DNA from: Mameliella sp. CS4
GTDB lineage: Bacteria > Pseudomonadota > Alphaproteobacteria > Rhodobacterales > Rhodobacteraceae
Assembly: GCF_019392335.1 (NCBI RefSeq)
Contig: NZ_JAHXRQ010000025.1
Span: 1 to 62,503, forward strand
Length of the DNA: 62,503 bases
Direction: 5' to 3'
The notes below the pieces were generated by a model. It saw only the letters and a list, made by a program, of their open reading frames with translations, was not told the origin of the DNA and ran no database searches. Shown one piece after another: positions 52,164-59,878 of this stretch; positions within the stretch are counted from its first letter, which is position 1, and every line of letters begins with the position of its first letter. The translations under genes and the position numbers were made by a program.

Positions 52164-53559
52164 GGGTCGTGTCGCGGAAGTGGTGGAAATTCGAAGGCGG
52201 CGTAATCTCCGGGTGACCTGAAACCCACCCAACCGGCGGCGCCAACCGCCAGGGAGATCACGCCATGACCCAGATTACCGACACTTCAAGCTTTTCGCTA
52301 CTGGCCGGGGAGGCCGGGTTCGACCCGATCGAGGATCGGCTGCGAGCGAACGTCCGTGCGACCATCGAAGCCGTGTTCGAGGAGGAGCTTGCCAGCTTCC
52401 TCGGCCGTCTTCGCTACGACAGGGGCGACGGAGCCGCGAAAGGCTATCGCCACGGGCACCGCGAACGGAAACTCACCGGCACGTTTGGGACCGAGACAGT
52501 CCGCGTTCCTCGCGCCCGGGTCGAGGACGACGCAGGCAAGGTGACGGAATGGCGGTCGAAGGCGCTGCCCCGTTACCAACGACTGACGAAGAAGGCCGAG
52601 GCCCTGATCGCCGCGGTCTATCTCGCCGGGACCAACACGCGTCGGGTCAAGCGGGCGCTGTTGGGGTTGTTCGAGGGCGCTGTCAGCAAGGACGTGGTCA
52701 GCCGGGCCTGGCGGAAGGTCAAGGTGGACTGGGACGCCTGGTGTGCCCGCAGTCTGGCCGATGAGGACATCGTCCGCCTGATCCTGGACGGAACCGTGAT
52801 CCGGACACGGCTGGATCGGAAGGCCACGAACATCTCGGTTCTGGCCGCGATCGGCGTGCGCCGCGATGGACAGAAGGTTCTGTTATCCATCAGAAAACAT
52901 GGGCGGCGAGAGCACGGCGGCTTGGCGCCAGTTCCTCGACGATCTGGACGCACGCGGCCTGAAACGACCAGAGTTCGTGATCGTCGACGGTGCCCCGGGG
53001 CTGGAAGCCGCGCTGGTGGCGCTGTGGGGCGAGGAGCTGCCGATCCAGCGCTGCACCGTCCACAAGCACCGGAACCTCCTGGCCCATGCGCCGAAGCACA
53101 TGCAGGATGAGGTCACCGAGGACTATCGGGACATGATCTACGCCGACACCGCGGCCGAGATCGAGAAGCGGCGCAAGGCGTTCCTCCGCAAGTGGCGGCT
53201 CAAGTGTCGGGCGGTGGCCGACAGCCTTGAAGAAGCCGGGGCGCGGCTCTTCACCTTCACTCGGCTCGACCCGTCGCAATGGAAATCGGCCCGGACCACC
53301 AACGCCATCGAACGCCTGAACGGGGAGTTCCGCCGCCGCATCAAGACCCAAACCGTGCTGCCCTGCGCCGAGACCGTGCCGATGCTGCTCTGGGCGCTGC
53401 TCGCCTCAGGCCAGATCCAGATGCGAAAGGTCGATGGCTGGGAAACCCTCTCTCAGCCCATCGAACCGATGCCCCTTGACCTCGCCGCTTGAAAAAACGA
53501 GCCTTCACATGCCCGGAGCACGCCGCCAGGGAATTTCCACAGCATTCGCGACACGACCC
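52164..53559. mobile_element. IS256-type insertion sequence, nearly intact, with target duplication
   Basis: Ends: GGGTCGTGTCGCGGAAGTGG at 52164 and, inverted, GGGTCGTGTCGCGAATGCTG ending at 53559 with matching GTGGAAATTC further in. The 6-bp GTAGAC flanks both sides (52158-52163 and 53560-53565), consistent with the target duplication (6-8 bp). Length 1396 bp, right for the family. Inserted in hipA. Confidence 0.88.
52265..53492 (+). pseudogene. IS256-family transposase with one frameshift
   Basis: The first frame (to residue about 215) covers RLRANVRATIEAVFEEEL, HRERKLTGTFGTETVRVPRAR, ILDGTVIRTRLDRKAT (first Asp); the second covers MGGESTAAWRQFLDDLDARGLK, FVIVDGAPGLEAAL (second Asp), RCTVHKHRNLLAHAP and RTTNAIERLNGEFRRRIK (Glu). 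They join at about 52894 in CAGAAAACATGGG, an AAAA run, where one base is missing or extra. Otherwise full length (about 409 residues). Confidence 0.85.
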
Positions 53560-53993
53560 GTAGACGCGATCACCAGGACTGGCAGCCAGGCAGCCAGGGA
53601 TCGTGAAGAACTGAACCGTCGTCTCATCTTCACCGTTCTGGTGTCGAATACCGACGACCACATGCGCAATCACGGGTTTCTTTGGGATGGTCCCGCCGGA
53701 TGGCGGTTGTCGCCGGCGTTCGACATCAACCCGACGTCCCAGTTGGAAAAGCCGCGCGTCCTGCAGACACGGATCGATTACGACGATGGCACCTGTGACA
53801 TCGACCTTGTGCTGTCCGTGGCACCTGAATTCGGCCTCCGCACCAAACGCGCCCGGGAGATCGTCGCTGAGGTGGCAAGAGCGACAGCCACATGGCGTGA
53901 GGTTGCGCATCAGGTCGGCGCTCCGACACGCGAAATCGACTATCTGGAAAGTGCTTTCGAGCACGACGATCTGGAGAAGGCTTTGACGCTTTA

Positions 53994-54013
53994 ATGTCCG
54001 CTTAAGCGGACAT
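53994..54013. repeat. Perfect 20-bp palindrome after hipA
   Basis: ATGTCCGCTT followed by AAGCGGACAT at 53994-54013, beginning at the last base of the hipA stop codon. As RNA it gives an 8-bp stem with a TTAA loop and could act as a terminator between the convergent hipA remnant and parE-type genes, or be a protein-binding site. Confidence 0.5.
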
Positions 54014-54083
54014 CTAAATAGATTTGTGTCTTCGTAACCGAACAGACCCGATGCACTGCAACAGTCTTTCCCGTACCTTCGGT

Positions 54084-54383
54084 TTATAGCCGGTCCTTCA
54101 GGCGCTGCACGAAATCCATCCGTTCATGTAGGACAGCGATAATGATAGGCTGCGAGGCAACAAGCCAGACGACATAGTGATGTTCGCACCGCAAGATCCT
54201 GACGTCGTCCGGCAACTGATCGAAAGCCTTCGACCGTGCCCGCCTTGTACCGATGGCGTCGCAGCAAGACTCGATCTGGCTCAGATACCGGTCGGCCTGA
54301 TCTGCGCCCCATGTTTCGAACGTGTAACTCCAGATTGCGCGCAAATCTTCCTCGGCGCCGAGCGTAAGACCGTATCCAGCCAT
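54084..54383 (-). CDS. parE: ParE/RelE-family toxin
   Basis: 99 residues: YGLTLGAEEDLRAIWSYTFETWGADQADRYLSQI, then RCEHHYVVWLVASQPIIIAVLHERMD, the beta-sheet and ending of ParE-type toxins (gyrase inhibitors or RNases in this superfamily). The gene follows its antitoxin by 8 bp, the usual order. Confidence 0.88.
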   Translation of the reverse strand: MAGYGLTLGAEEDLRAIWSYTFETWGADQADRYLSQIESCCDAIGTRRARSKAFDQLPDDVRILRCEHHYVVWLVASQPIIIAVLHERMDFVQRLKDRL

Positions 54384-54391
54384 TCGGGGAC

Positions 54392-54658
54392 TTATTGCTC
54401 GGCTTGGTTACGGGCTTCGCGCCGGATGTCATTGATCGACTTCGAGGACAGCTCGCCCTGGCGGGCCTGCTCGATGCGCGGTTCAAGGAACCGTGCCAAA
54501 GCATCGAATGCGTCTTCCTCGCTCATGCCATCGAGATGGGGCGCATCGCCAAGCGTCCGGTTCAGGACATACTCCTTGATGCTTTGCCCCTTCAGGGCCG
54601 CGATAGCCTTGAGCTTCTGGTGTTCTTCAGGGGTGATATCGATTGAGAGTCTAGGCAT
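54392..54658 (-). CDS. Antitoxin, ribbon-helix-helix type, partner of ParE-like toxin
   Basis: 88 residues. N-terminal RHH strand and helices (MPRLSIDITPEEHQKLKAIAALKGQSIKEYV) and a disordered acidic C-terminus that would wrap the toxin (EPRIEQARQGELSSKSINDIRREA). The upstream frame extends ten codons further, but the ATG at 54658 gives the usual RHH start. AACA-ACATT-TGTT at about 54691-54703 may be its operator. Confidence 0.82.
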   Translation of the reverse strand: MPRLSIDITPEEHQKLKAIAALKGQSIKEYVLNRTLGDAPHLDGMSEEDAFDALARFLEPRIEQARQGELSSKSINDIRREARNQAEQ

Positions 54659-54700
54659 GTTTTCAAGATAACCGCCCTCGACCCACAAAACAACATTTGT

Positions 54701-54979
54701 TCACTCTAGAATCTCGGCCAGCCTTCCATAGTCCCGGCCAACCTCCTGTGCCTCGTGAAACGCGCGTTGGCGCTCGGCGTCCAAGCAGCGGAAGTATTCT
54801 TGTATGTCGGAAATGTAGCCCTCGAAATCAGAACGGAGCAGATCGGCATATTCTCGAATGTCTTCGGGCCGCTCAGGCAGGAATGGCGGTTCCGGCGCGG
54901 TGCAGGCGCTTGCGATTGGGCCAATCGACGCGAGAGGCAGAACAAGACCAAGCAAACCGTATCGAAATGCACAAAACAT
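54701..54979 (-). CDS. Small secreted protein, unknown function
   Basis: 92 residues from the ATG at 54979: signal-like segment (GLLGLVLPLASIGPIASA-C, a possible lipobox IASAC), then PEPPFLPERPEDIREYADLLRSDFEGYISDIQEYFRCLDAERQ, a helical stretch with one Cys. Proteins of this appearance occur beside conjugation genes in Rhodobacterales, but I cannot name the family. Confidence 0.55.
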   Translation of the reverse strand: MFCAFRYGLLGLVLPLASIGPIASACTAPEPPFLPERPEDIREYADLLRSDFEGYISDIQEYFRCLDAERQRAFHEAQEVGRDYGRLAEILE

Positions 54980-55163
54980 GCGCAGGGCAAAACTCCTTTG
55001 CCACTTCAAATTTATGGTTTCGTGCGGTAGCTACCTATTGCAGCCAAAGACGGTTCGTCAACTCAAATAAATCGTCTTGCAGTCAATTATGTTGCATTGT
55101 ATCGACCGTGTGGAAATGTTCCCGCGGGCCGATACTCATGATGAGGAGGGCCCAGGGAAGGTC

Positions 55164-55523
55164 ATGATAGAAGAAGCACCGAATGTGGTCACCGAAGATG
55201 GACTGCGCGGCTTGCTCACTGAGGGCTACCTCATCGAGGTGGTCTGCAAGGAGAGAGCGGAGAAGCGCCATAACAGCTGGTACGGCTCGTGGGTCATCCG
55301 CGCCGTCGCCACTGATGGGCGCGACGACAAAATGCTCGTCACCAGCCGAAGCGTCCTCAAGCTCCGTGATTTCAAAACCATCGTTGGCCTTGTCAGCTTC
55401 CTCGCTGACATGGGCTGCACGACGGCGAGCATCCCACTTGAAGAAGGTGGCCGCGAGCGCCACACCGTTCCTGGTCAACCGGCAGGGGCGCAAAACGGAG
55501 CGGCTCCGGTCAAGGGCATCTGA
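55164..55523 (+). CDS. Hypothetical protein preceding virB1
   Basis: About 119 residues if the ATG at 55164 is used; the frame is open back to 55077 and the true start is uncertain. Soluble, with LRGLLTEGYLIEVVCKERAEKRHNSWYGSWVIRAV and LKLRDFKTIVGLVSFLADMGC. Family unknown. It overlaps the beginning of the virB1 frame, so it belongs to the transfer operon. Confidence 0.55.
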   Translation: MIEEAPNVVTEDGLRGLLTEGYLIEVVCKERAEKRHNSWYGSWVIRAVATDGRDDKMLVTSRSVLKLRDFKTIVGLVSFLADMGCTTASIPLEEGGRERHTVPGQPAGAQNGAAPVKGI

Positions 55524-56163
55524 TCGCGCGACTGCGCTCGTCGTTGCTTTGGGTACAGGCGTTTGTTCCGCGCCCCCGGCCCTGGCCGACGGTTTCATCT
55601 TCCAGGTCCGCCCCGACGGCCAATTGATTTCCTCTTCTCAAGAGGCAAACGGGCGCCTTTTTCTCTTCGCAGAACCCCGCGTTCCCGACGCCACTATCGA
55701 GACAGCGATCCCGGCCCCATCTGCCGCCCGCGCCACCCCAGAAATCCTGAATGCGATCGAGACCACGGCTCTGCGCTATGCCGGGCATGGTGCGCTGCGT
55801 CGCGCAGGGCTTTCCGTCACTGATTGGGCGCTCCTTTACCGAGCCAACATCGAGGTTGAGAGCGCGTACAATCCCGCTGCACGTAGCCCTGTCGGTGCCA
55901 TAGGCCTTGGGCAGCTTATGCCGGATACCGCCCGCGATCTCGGCGTGGACCCACATGACATTGCGCAGAACCTCGACGGATCAGCCCGTTACCTGCTGAT
56001 GATGCTCGACCAGTTCGGCGAGGGCTCTCTGGCCCTTGCAGCCTACAACGCTGGCCCGGAGGCGGTCACACGCCACGGCGGCATCCCCCCTTTTCGCGAA
56101 ACCCAAGGCCATGTGGCCCGTGTGACAGCCGTGTTCCAGCGGCTCAGAGGAGACCTATCGTGA
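55471..56163 (+). CDS. virB1: VirB1-like lytic transglycosylase
   Basis: About 231 residues; start uncertain (a CTG at 55471 is listed, the frame being open far upstream in a non-coding phase). Signal peptide-like ATALVVALGTGVC...ALA. SLT domain: IEVESAYNPAARSPVGAIGLGQLMPDTARDL with the catalytic Glu, DQFGEGSLALAAYNAGPEAV. It opens peptidoglycan for the type IV secretion apparatus. Overlaps virB2 by 4 bp. Confidence 0.85.
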   Translation: MVNRQGRKTERLRSRASDRATALVVALGTGVCSAPPALADGFIFQVRPDGQLISSSQEANGRLFLFAEPRVPDATIETAIPAPSAARATPEILNAIETTALRYAGHGALRRAGLSVTDWALLYRANIEVESAYNPAARSPVGAIGLGQLMPDTARDLGVDPHDIAQNLDGSARYLLMMLDQFGEGSLALAAYNAGPEAVTRHGGIPPFRETQGHVARVTAVFQRLRGDLS

Positions 56164-56417
56164 CGTCCAAACCTTCCCTTGTCGCGCTCGGCGCGATGGC
56201 CCTTATCGTGATGGCGGGTCCAGCGCTCGCCCAGAGCATCGACCTCTCACCGGTGCAGACGCTTCTGCAAGGCATCGTCGATGCGATCACCGGTCCCTTG
56301 GGGATCGTGATCGGAACACTTGCGCTGATCGGCGTGTTCCTGTCCTGCCAACTTCGTACAAGCCCGCCGACTCCCAACGCAAGTGGAGTCGGCCATAAGG
56401 GCTTGTACTCAATGTAG
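56160..56417 (+). pseudogene. virB2: VirB2-like pilin, C-terminus lost
   Basis: Signal peptide and first two helices of VirB2 (LVALGAMALIVMAGPALAQS, LLQGIVDAITGPLGIVIGTLALIGVFLS), then a break: the second hydrophobic segment and the ending are replaced by CQLRTSPPTPNASGVGHKG. The break coincides with the long hairpin at 56356. The remaining virB genes are not in the window. Confidence 0.8.
56356..56408. repeat. Long bulged hairpin at the virB2 break
   Basis: Outer arms GTACAAGCCC (56356-56365) and GGGCTTGTAC (56399-56408); inner arms GCCGACTCC (56366-56374) and GGAGTCGGC (56385-56393); loop CAACGCAAGT; the 5-nt bulge CATAA lies on the right only. The 19-bp stem with one asymmetric bulge suggests a folded single-strand substrate, such as an element end. 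Confidence 0.7.
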
Positions 56418-56873
56418 AAAATCGCCCTACAAGGGCGATTTCCCGTCCTTTGTCAAATGGATCGCGCTTCGCGCTCATTGCACCACGCGATGCGGTCTCC
56501 GCATCGCGCATCGCGTCTTTTGCGCCCCGTCTCTTGCACCCCGCAAGACGGGTTTTGCCGCGTGCTAACCGTCTCGCGTCACCCGCGGAACGACATACGC
56601 GAGACTGCCTCCAGTCGTCTGGAGCGCGCTATCCGTCACCTGCATTCCGTCCGCTGTACATCGCCGAGCGCATCCCGACATTTGGAGGGTGTGTGGTGCC
56701 CCGCGACGAATGCTGAAGGCGCCACGGCAGACGTCGCACGGTCATCGCACAACGCCGCCCGCTGCATGCCAAACGCGGGTCGCATCCCGACTTCTGCTTG
56801 ACCCCTCAGTCTCATGCGTTTAGCGACATTTTGGTATTATCGTTGCGATTCACTATTTTTGCGGAGAGTCAGA
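56418..56873. other. Hairpin-rich non-coding stretch between virB2 remnant and virC1
   Basis: No gene I can support. It holds AATCGCCCT-ACA-AGGGCGATT (56420-56440), CGCGATGCGG-TCT-CCGCATCGCG (56486-56508), a terminator-like hairpin (56526-56552), CTCCAG-TCGT-CTGGAG (56609-56624) and two copies of GCATCCCGAC (about 56670 and 56782). It might be a transfer origin or overdrive region near virC, a replication or partition site, or a decayed element. Confidence 0.5.
56526..56556 (+). terminator. Terminator-like hairpin in the virB2-virC1 gap
   Basis: CCCGTCTCTTGC (56526-56537) and GCAAGACGGG (56543-56552), with a two-base bulge, then TTTTG. A plausible intrinsic terminator. Confidence 0.55.
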
Positions 56874-57593
56874 ATGCCGAACGAAAATCTTGTGGTAATC
56901 GCAGCGATGGCCCGGAAAGGGGGCAGTGGAAAAACGACGCTTTCGCGCGCCTTGATCAGCGCCGCGATCGCCGCCGGACGCAGAGTGAAGTTGATCGACA
57001 CGGACAGCACGAGAGTACTCGGGGCCTGGCATGCTCGGGCGGAAGCCGGTGGACTGAGTTCGCCGCTTCTCTGCTCGGCCACCGTCGAAAGCGTGGCGGA
57101 TGTCGAGGATCAGATCGATCAGGTCTACATGGCAGACACGGCAGACTTCATCTTCATCGATACCGCAGGGGTCGGTGCCGAATGGTCAGACGGCATCGCG
57201 GTGCTTGCGGACCACATCGTGACGCCTGTCATGCTTTCGACGTCTGATTTCGATGTCGGAGCGCAGACTGCCGATTGGTTTGAGAAACTGAAATCCCGTG
57301 TTGACGACCCCTCCAGCCTGCCGCGCCACCACGTCGTCCTCAACATGGTCGACCCGAAAACGACCCGTGCTGACGCCGCCCTGATTGAAGAAGCGCTCAC
57401 CCGTTTTCCGGTGATTGAGACCGTCATGATGCGGCGGAATACCTACAAGGAGATGGACCAGAAGGGACTTCTCCACGCCTTGGCGCTGGAAAAGCAATCC
57501 GATCCGAACCCTCTGATGCGTCCACATGTACGTCATGTCGTCGAGGCGCTCGAGGAGGCAACGGACATCCTCAACAACATCCTTGCTGCGTGA
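56874..57593 (+). CDS. virC1: ParA-family ATPase, VirC1-like
   Basis: 239 residues from the ATG with GGAGAG upstream. Deviant Walker A (ARKGGSGKTTLSRAL), Walker A' and B (VKLIDTDSTRVL, FIFIDTAGVGAEW), followed by VTPVMLSTSDFDVGAQTADWFEKL. It carries the ParA fold but is followed by a virC2-like gene rather than parB, so it is more likely VirC1, which moves the relaxase-DNA complex to the cell pole. Plasmid partition remains possible. Confidence 0.85.
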   Translation: MPNENLVVIAAMARKGGSGKTTLSRALISAAIAAGRRVKLIDTDSTRVLGAWHARAEAGGLSSPLLCSATVESVADVEDQIDQVYMADTADFIFIDTAGVGAEWSDGIAVLADHIVTPVMLSTSDFDVGAQTADWFEKLKSRVDDPSSLPRHHVVLNMVDPKTTRADAALIEEALTRFPVIETVMMRRNTYKEMDQKGLLHALALEKQSDPNPLMRPHVRHVVEALEEATDILNNILAA

Positions 57594-57603
57594 GGACAGT
57601 CGA

Positions 57604-58236
57604 TTGCGCAAGAAGATCCCGACCATCACCAGGCCCGACCGAGCCTACGCCGCCACCCTGCAACAGGGTGACCGCGAGGCTCCCGGGAAGGAAGATGAGG
57701 CACAGGTCACAGCAACAAAGACAGGCACCCCGGCCGTTGACGTTGACGCTGATCGGAACGAGTCAGAGCGTGTGCCGGAAGGTGCCGTGGCGCCGCACCA
57801 AGTCACCGCGGAAAGCTCTGACCCGCATACCAGCCTGAGAGCTCCCGTATCGGCGCGCGCTTTGAACCCGACCCGGAAGATCGACATCAGGGTCAACGCA
57901 CTCGAACGACAGGAAGCAGCGCTGGAGACTTGTGGTGTTGAGCCAGCACATGTGGTGCGTGCCGCCCTGCGCCGTGCAGTCAAAGGCTGGCAACTGTCGC
58001 CGGTTTTCGCCCCAGTCGCGGAGGAGCGACGCACTCGAAACACGCGGTGGCAGGCCCGGACATCTCTGGCAGTCGATGCGGCCAGCCTGGGTGTCCTCCT
58101 CCGGGACCACGACCCACTCGACGTCTTGAGTAAATGGGCCCTGATCCGCGGCCAGGTGGAACCACGCATATGGGGCGAGATCGACAAAATCTTGGAAGAA
58201 ATTGCTGTTCGTGCTGCATCGCCGCATGAACCGTAA
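57604..58236 (+). CDS. virC2: VirC2-like ribbon-helix-helix protein
   Basis: 210 residues from a TTG with GAGGA eight bases upstream. A disordered N-terminal third, then RKIDIRVNALERQEAALETCGVEPAHVVRAALRRAV, which matches the VirC2 core, a tandem RHH fold that binds the overdrive next to a transfer border. It starts 10 bp after virC1. Confidence 0.72.
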   Translation: MRKKIPTITRPDRAYAATLQQGDREAPGKEDEAQVTATKTGTPAVDVDADRNESERVPEGAVAPHQVTAESSDPHTSLRAPVSARALNPTRKIDIRVNALERQEAALETCGVEPAHVVRAALRRAVKGWQLSPVFAPVAEERRTRNTRWQARTSLAVDAASLGVLLRDHDPLDVLSKWALIRGQVEPRIWGEIDKILEEIAVRAASPHEP

Positions 58237-58396
58237 GATACCTATCTGAAAAGATAACTTGCATTTCTCCGGTGGATTTTCGCCCACCCGGAACTGTTCA
58301 TCTTGCAGTTGCAGAAACCTAGTCCTAACACCAGCTAACAGGAATTTCAGACCTCAGTAGTGACGAGTTGCGAGGTCCATTTAGGAGGAACGCATT

Positions 58397-58636
58397 ATGA
58401 ATACGAAGCCCCGCCTGACTGGCGAACCGATCATGCGCATCCTCTGCAAGACATCTGAAAATCTGGTTGGCTACCTTTACCAATGGAACAATGGTGACGT
58501 GCAGCCTGCCTGGTTCGACGGCGCCATAACGGAAGTTCGTTACGAACCGTTCGTTCAAGCGCCGAAAGAAAACTCCGCCAATCCAGAGATCCCCGAACTG
58601 CGTCAGCAAGATCTGATGCACCTTGAAAAGGCCTAG
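58397..58636 (+). CDS. Small hypothetical protein, 79 residues
   Basis: ATG with a good TTAGGAGG eight bases upstream. Soluble: MRILCKTSENLVGYLYQWNNGDVQPAWFDG resembles a short beta-strand domain, then EVRYEPFVQAP. No family recognised. It precedes the Fic gene by 120 bp. The 160 bp before it contain no gene I can support. Confidence 0.65.
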   Translation: MNTKPRLTGEPIMRILCKTSENLVGYLYQWNNGDVQPAWFDGAITEVRYEPFVQAPKENSANPEIPELRQQDLMHLEKA

Positions 58637-58727
58637 CTCAAAGCCTCGCGTCGGTTTGTGGGTCATCCCATCTCGCAGGTCCTTTGAGCGATAGAGTTGA
58701 CTTCTATACCTCAAAAGTGATCTAGGT

Positions 58728-58758
58728 ATGAGTTATAGAAAGGATATCTATAACTCAT
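58728..58758. promoter_or_regulatory. 31-bp palindrome over the Fic start codon
   Basis: ATGAGTTATAGA (58728-58739), 7 bp, TCTATAACTCAT (58747-58758). The right arm covers the first bases of the Fic ATG. A third, imperfect half (CTTCTATACCTCA) lies at about 58701-58713. A TTGACT box at 58698 may be the -35. Such a site could allow autoregulation by a neighbouring regulator. Confidence 0.65.
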
Positions 58759-59860
58759 GGCTTGGAACTGGACGCTGCCTGATTGGCCGGATTTCCGGTA
58801 TGACGCCTCCGCTCTGGAGCCGTTTGAGCAGACGTTCCTGCTGTCGTCCGGAGAAATCCTCGGCGCGGTCCATCATGTCAGCCAGCCGGAGCGCGAGCAA
58901 CTCCGCATTGAACTGCTCAGCGAGGAAGCGATGCAGACGAGCGCCATCGAGGGTGAAATCCTCGATCGGCTAAGTGTCCAGTCTTCGCTGCGCCGCCATC
59001 TAGGCCTCGATCCGGACAGCTACCCTGCCAAACCGCGCGAACAGGGCGTCGCGGAAATGATGGTCGACGTCTATTCCAGTTTTGCAGAGCCGCTGACCCA
59101 TGAGACACTGTACCGCTGGCATCGAATGCTCCTGTCCCATGACCGTCGGTTGGAAACCATCGGGGCCTACCGACAACACGCGGAGGCGATGCAAATTGTT
59201 TCCGGCCGCCTTGACCGGCCCACGATCCATTTCGAAGCGCCGCCTTCAGAGCGGGTCATGCCTGAGATGGAGCGATACGCGAATTGGTTCAACAAGACCG
59301 GGCCCGGGGGAGCAGAGCCGCTTCCAGCGCTGACGCGCGCAGGGCTAAGCCACCTCTATTTCGAGAGCATCCACCCATTCGAAGACGGCAACGGCCGCCT
59401 GGGTCGCGCCCTCGCTGAAAAGTCGCTGGCGCAGAACATTGGCCAGCCGACCCTCATCTCGCTCGCCTTCACCATCGAGAAGGAGCGCAAGGCTTACTAC
59501 GACCAGCTCGAGCAGCATCAAAAAACGCTCGACGTGACCGATTGGCTCGTCTGGTTCGCAGAAGTTGTCTTGAAGGCCCAACAGGCAACACTCGACCGCG
59601 TCGGCTTCTTCATCAGCAAGGCACACTTCTACGATCGTCACAGGGACCAGTTGAACGAACGCCAGGCCAAGGCCATCGCTCGAATGTTTCGGGAAGGCCC
59701 TGGCGGTTTCCAAGGCGGCCTCAGCGCCGACAACTATCTCAAGATCACCGGAACTTCACGCGCAACCGCAACCCGCGATCTGCAGGACCTGGTCGAGAAA
59801 GGTGCGCTCAGCCGAACTGGAGATCGACGCCATACGAGGTACTGGTTGAAGCTTGGGTAA
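58757..59860 (+). CDS. Fic-family protein (AMPylator-type), DUF4172 type
   Basis: 367 residues. N-terminal DUF4172-like domain (WNWTLPDWPDFRYD, GAVHHVSQPEREQLRIELL), inhibitory motif T61-SAI-E65-G66, Fic core with HPFEDGNGRLGR (H206 to R217), and a C-terminal winged HTH (KITGTSRATATRDLQDLVEKGALSRTG). Active-site and inhibitory motif are both intact, so it would transfer AMP (or another nucleotide) to a target in a controlled way. The HTH suggests it also binds its operator. Confidence 0.92.
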   Translation: MAWNWTLPDWPDFRYDASALEPFEQTFLLSSGEILGAVHHVSQPEREQLRIELLSEEAMQTSAIEGEILDRLSVQSSLRRHLGLDPDSYPAKPREQGVAEMMVDVYSSFAEPLTHETLYRWHRMLLSHDRRLETIGAYRQHAEAMQIVSGRLDRPTIHFEAPPSERVMPEMERYANWFNKTGPGGAEPLPALTRAGLSHLYFESIHPFEDGNGRLGRALAEKSLAQNIGQPTLISLAFTIEKERKAYYDQLEQHQKTLDVTDWLVWFAEVVLKAQQATLDRVGFFISKAHFYDRHRDQLNERQAKAIARMFREGPGGFQGGLSADNYLKITGTSRATATRDLQDLVEKGALSRTGDRRHTRYWLKLG

Positions 59861-59878
59861 AAAAGCTGAAACACCAAG

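Larger units (their letters stand above)
51337..53994 (+). pseudogene. hipA: hipA-like serine kinase gene, frameshifted and split by an IS
   Basis: Three parts: 51337-51591 (N-terminal Couple_hipA part, ending LGDV), 51591-52163 (kinase core, SNATP-like GARPKCSFYDVEGKLSIAKF) and 53560-53994 (C-lobe, VSNTDDHMRNHGF with the catalytic Asp and PAFDINP). A one-base shift near 51562 separates the first two, since PDNWGRALMRR reads on in another frame. The IS at 52164-53559 separates the last two; removing it with one GTAGAC rejoins LEIVDAITRTG in frame. Inactive as it stands. Confidence 0.82.

Noticed and set aside
56356..56408. An integron attC site
   Set aside because: The hairpin has one-sided bulge and strong outer arms, but the conserved attC ends (RYYYAAC and GTTRRRY in the right places) are missing and no integrase is present.
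56418..56873. A retron or CRISPR array
   Set aside because: No reverse transcriptase gene lies nearby, and the repeats are unequal hairpins without regular spacing.
56874..57593. A parA gene of a plasmid partition system
   Set aside because: The following gene looks like VirC2 and not ParB, and virB1/virB2 precede it, so VirC1 fits better; partition is mentioned as an alternative only.
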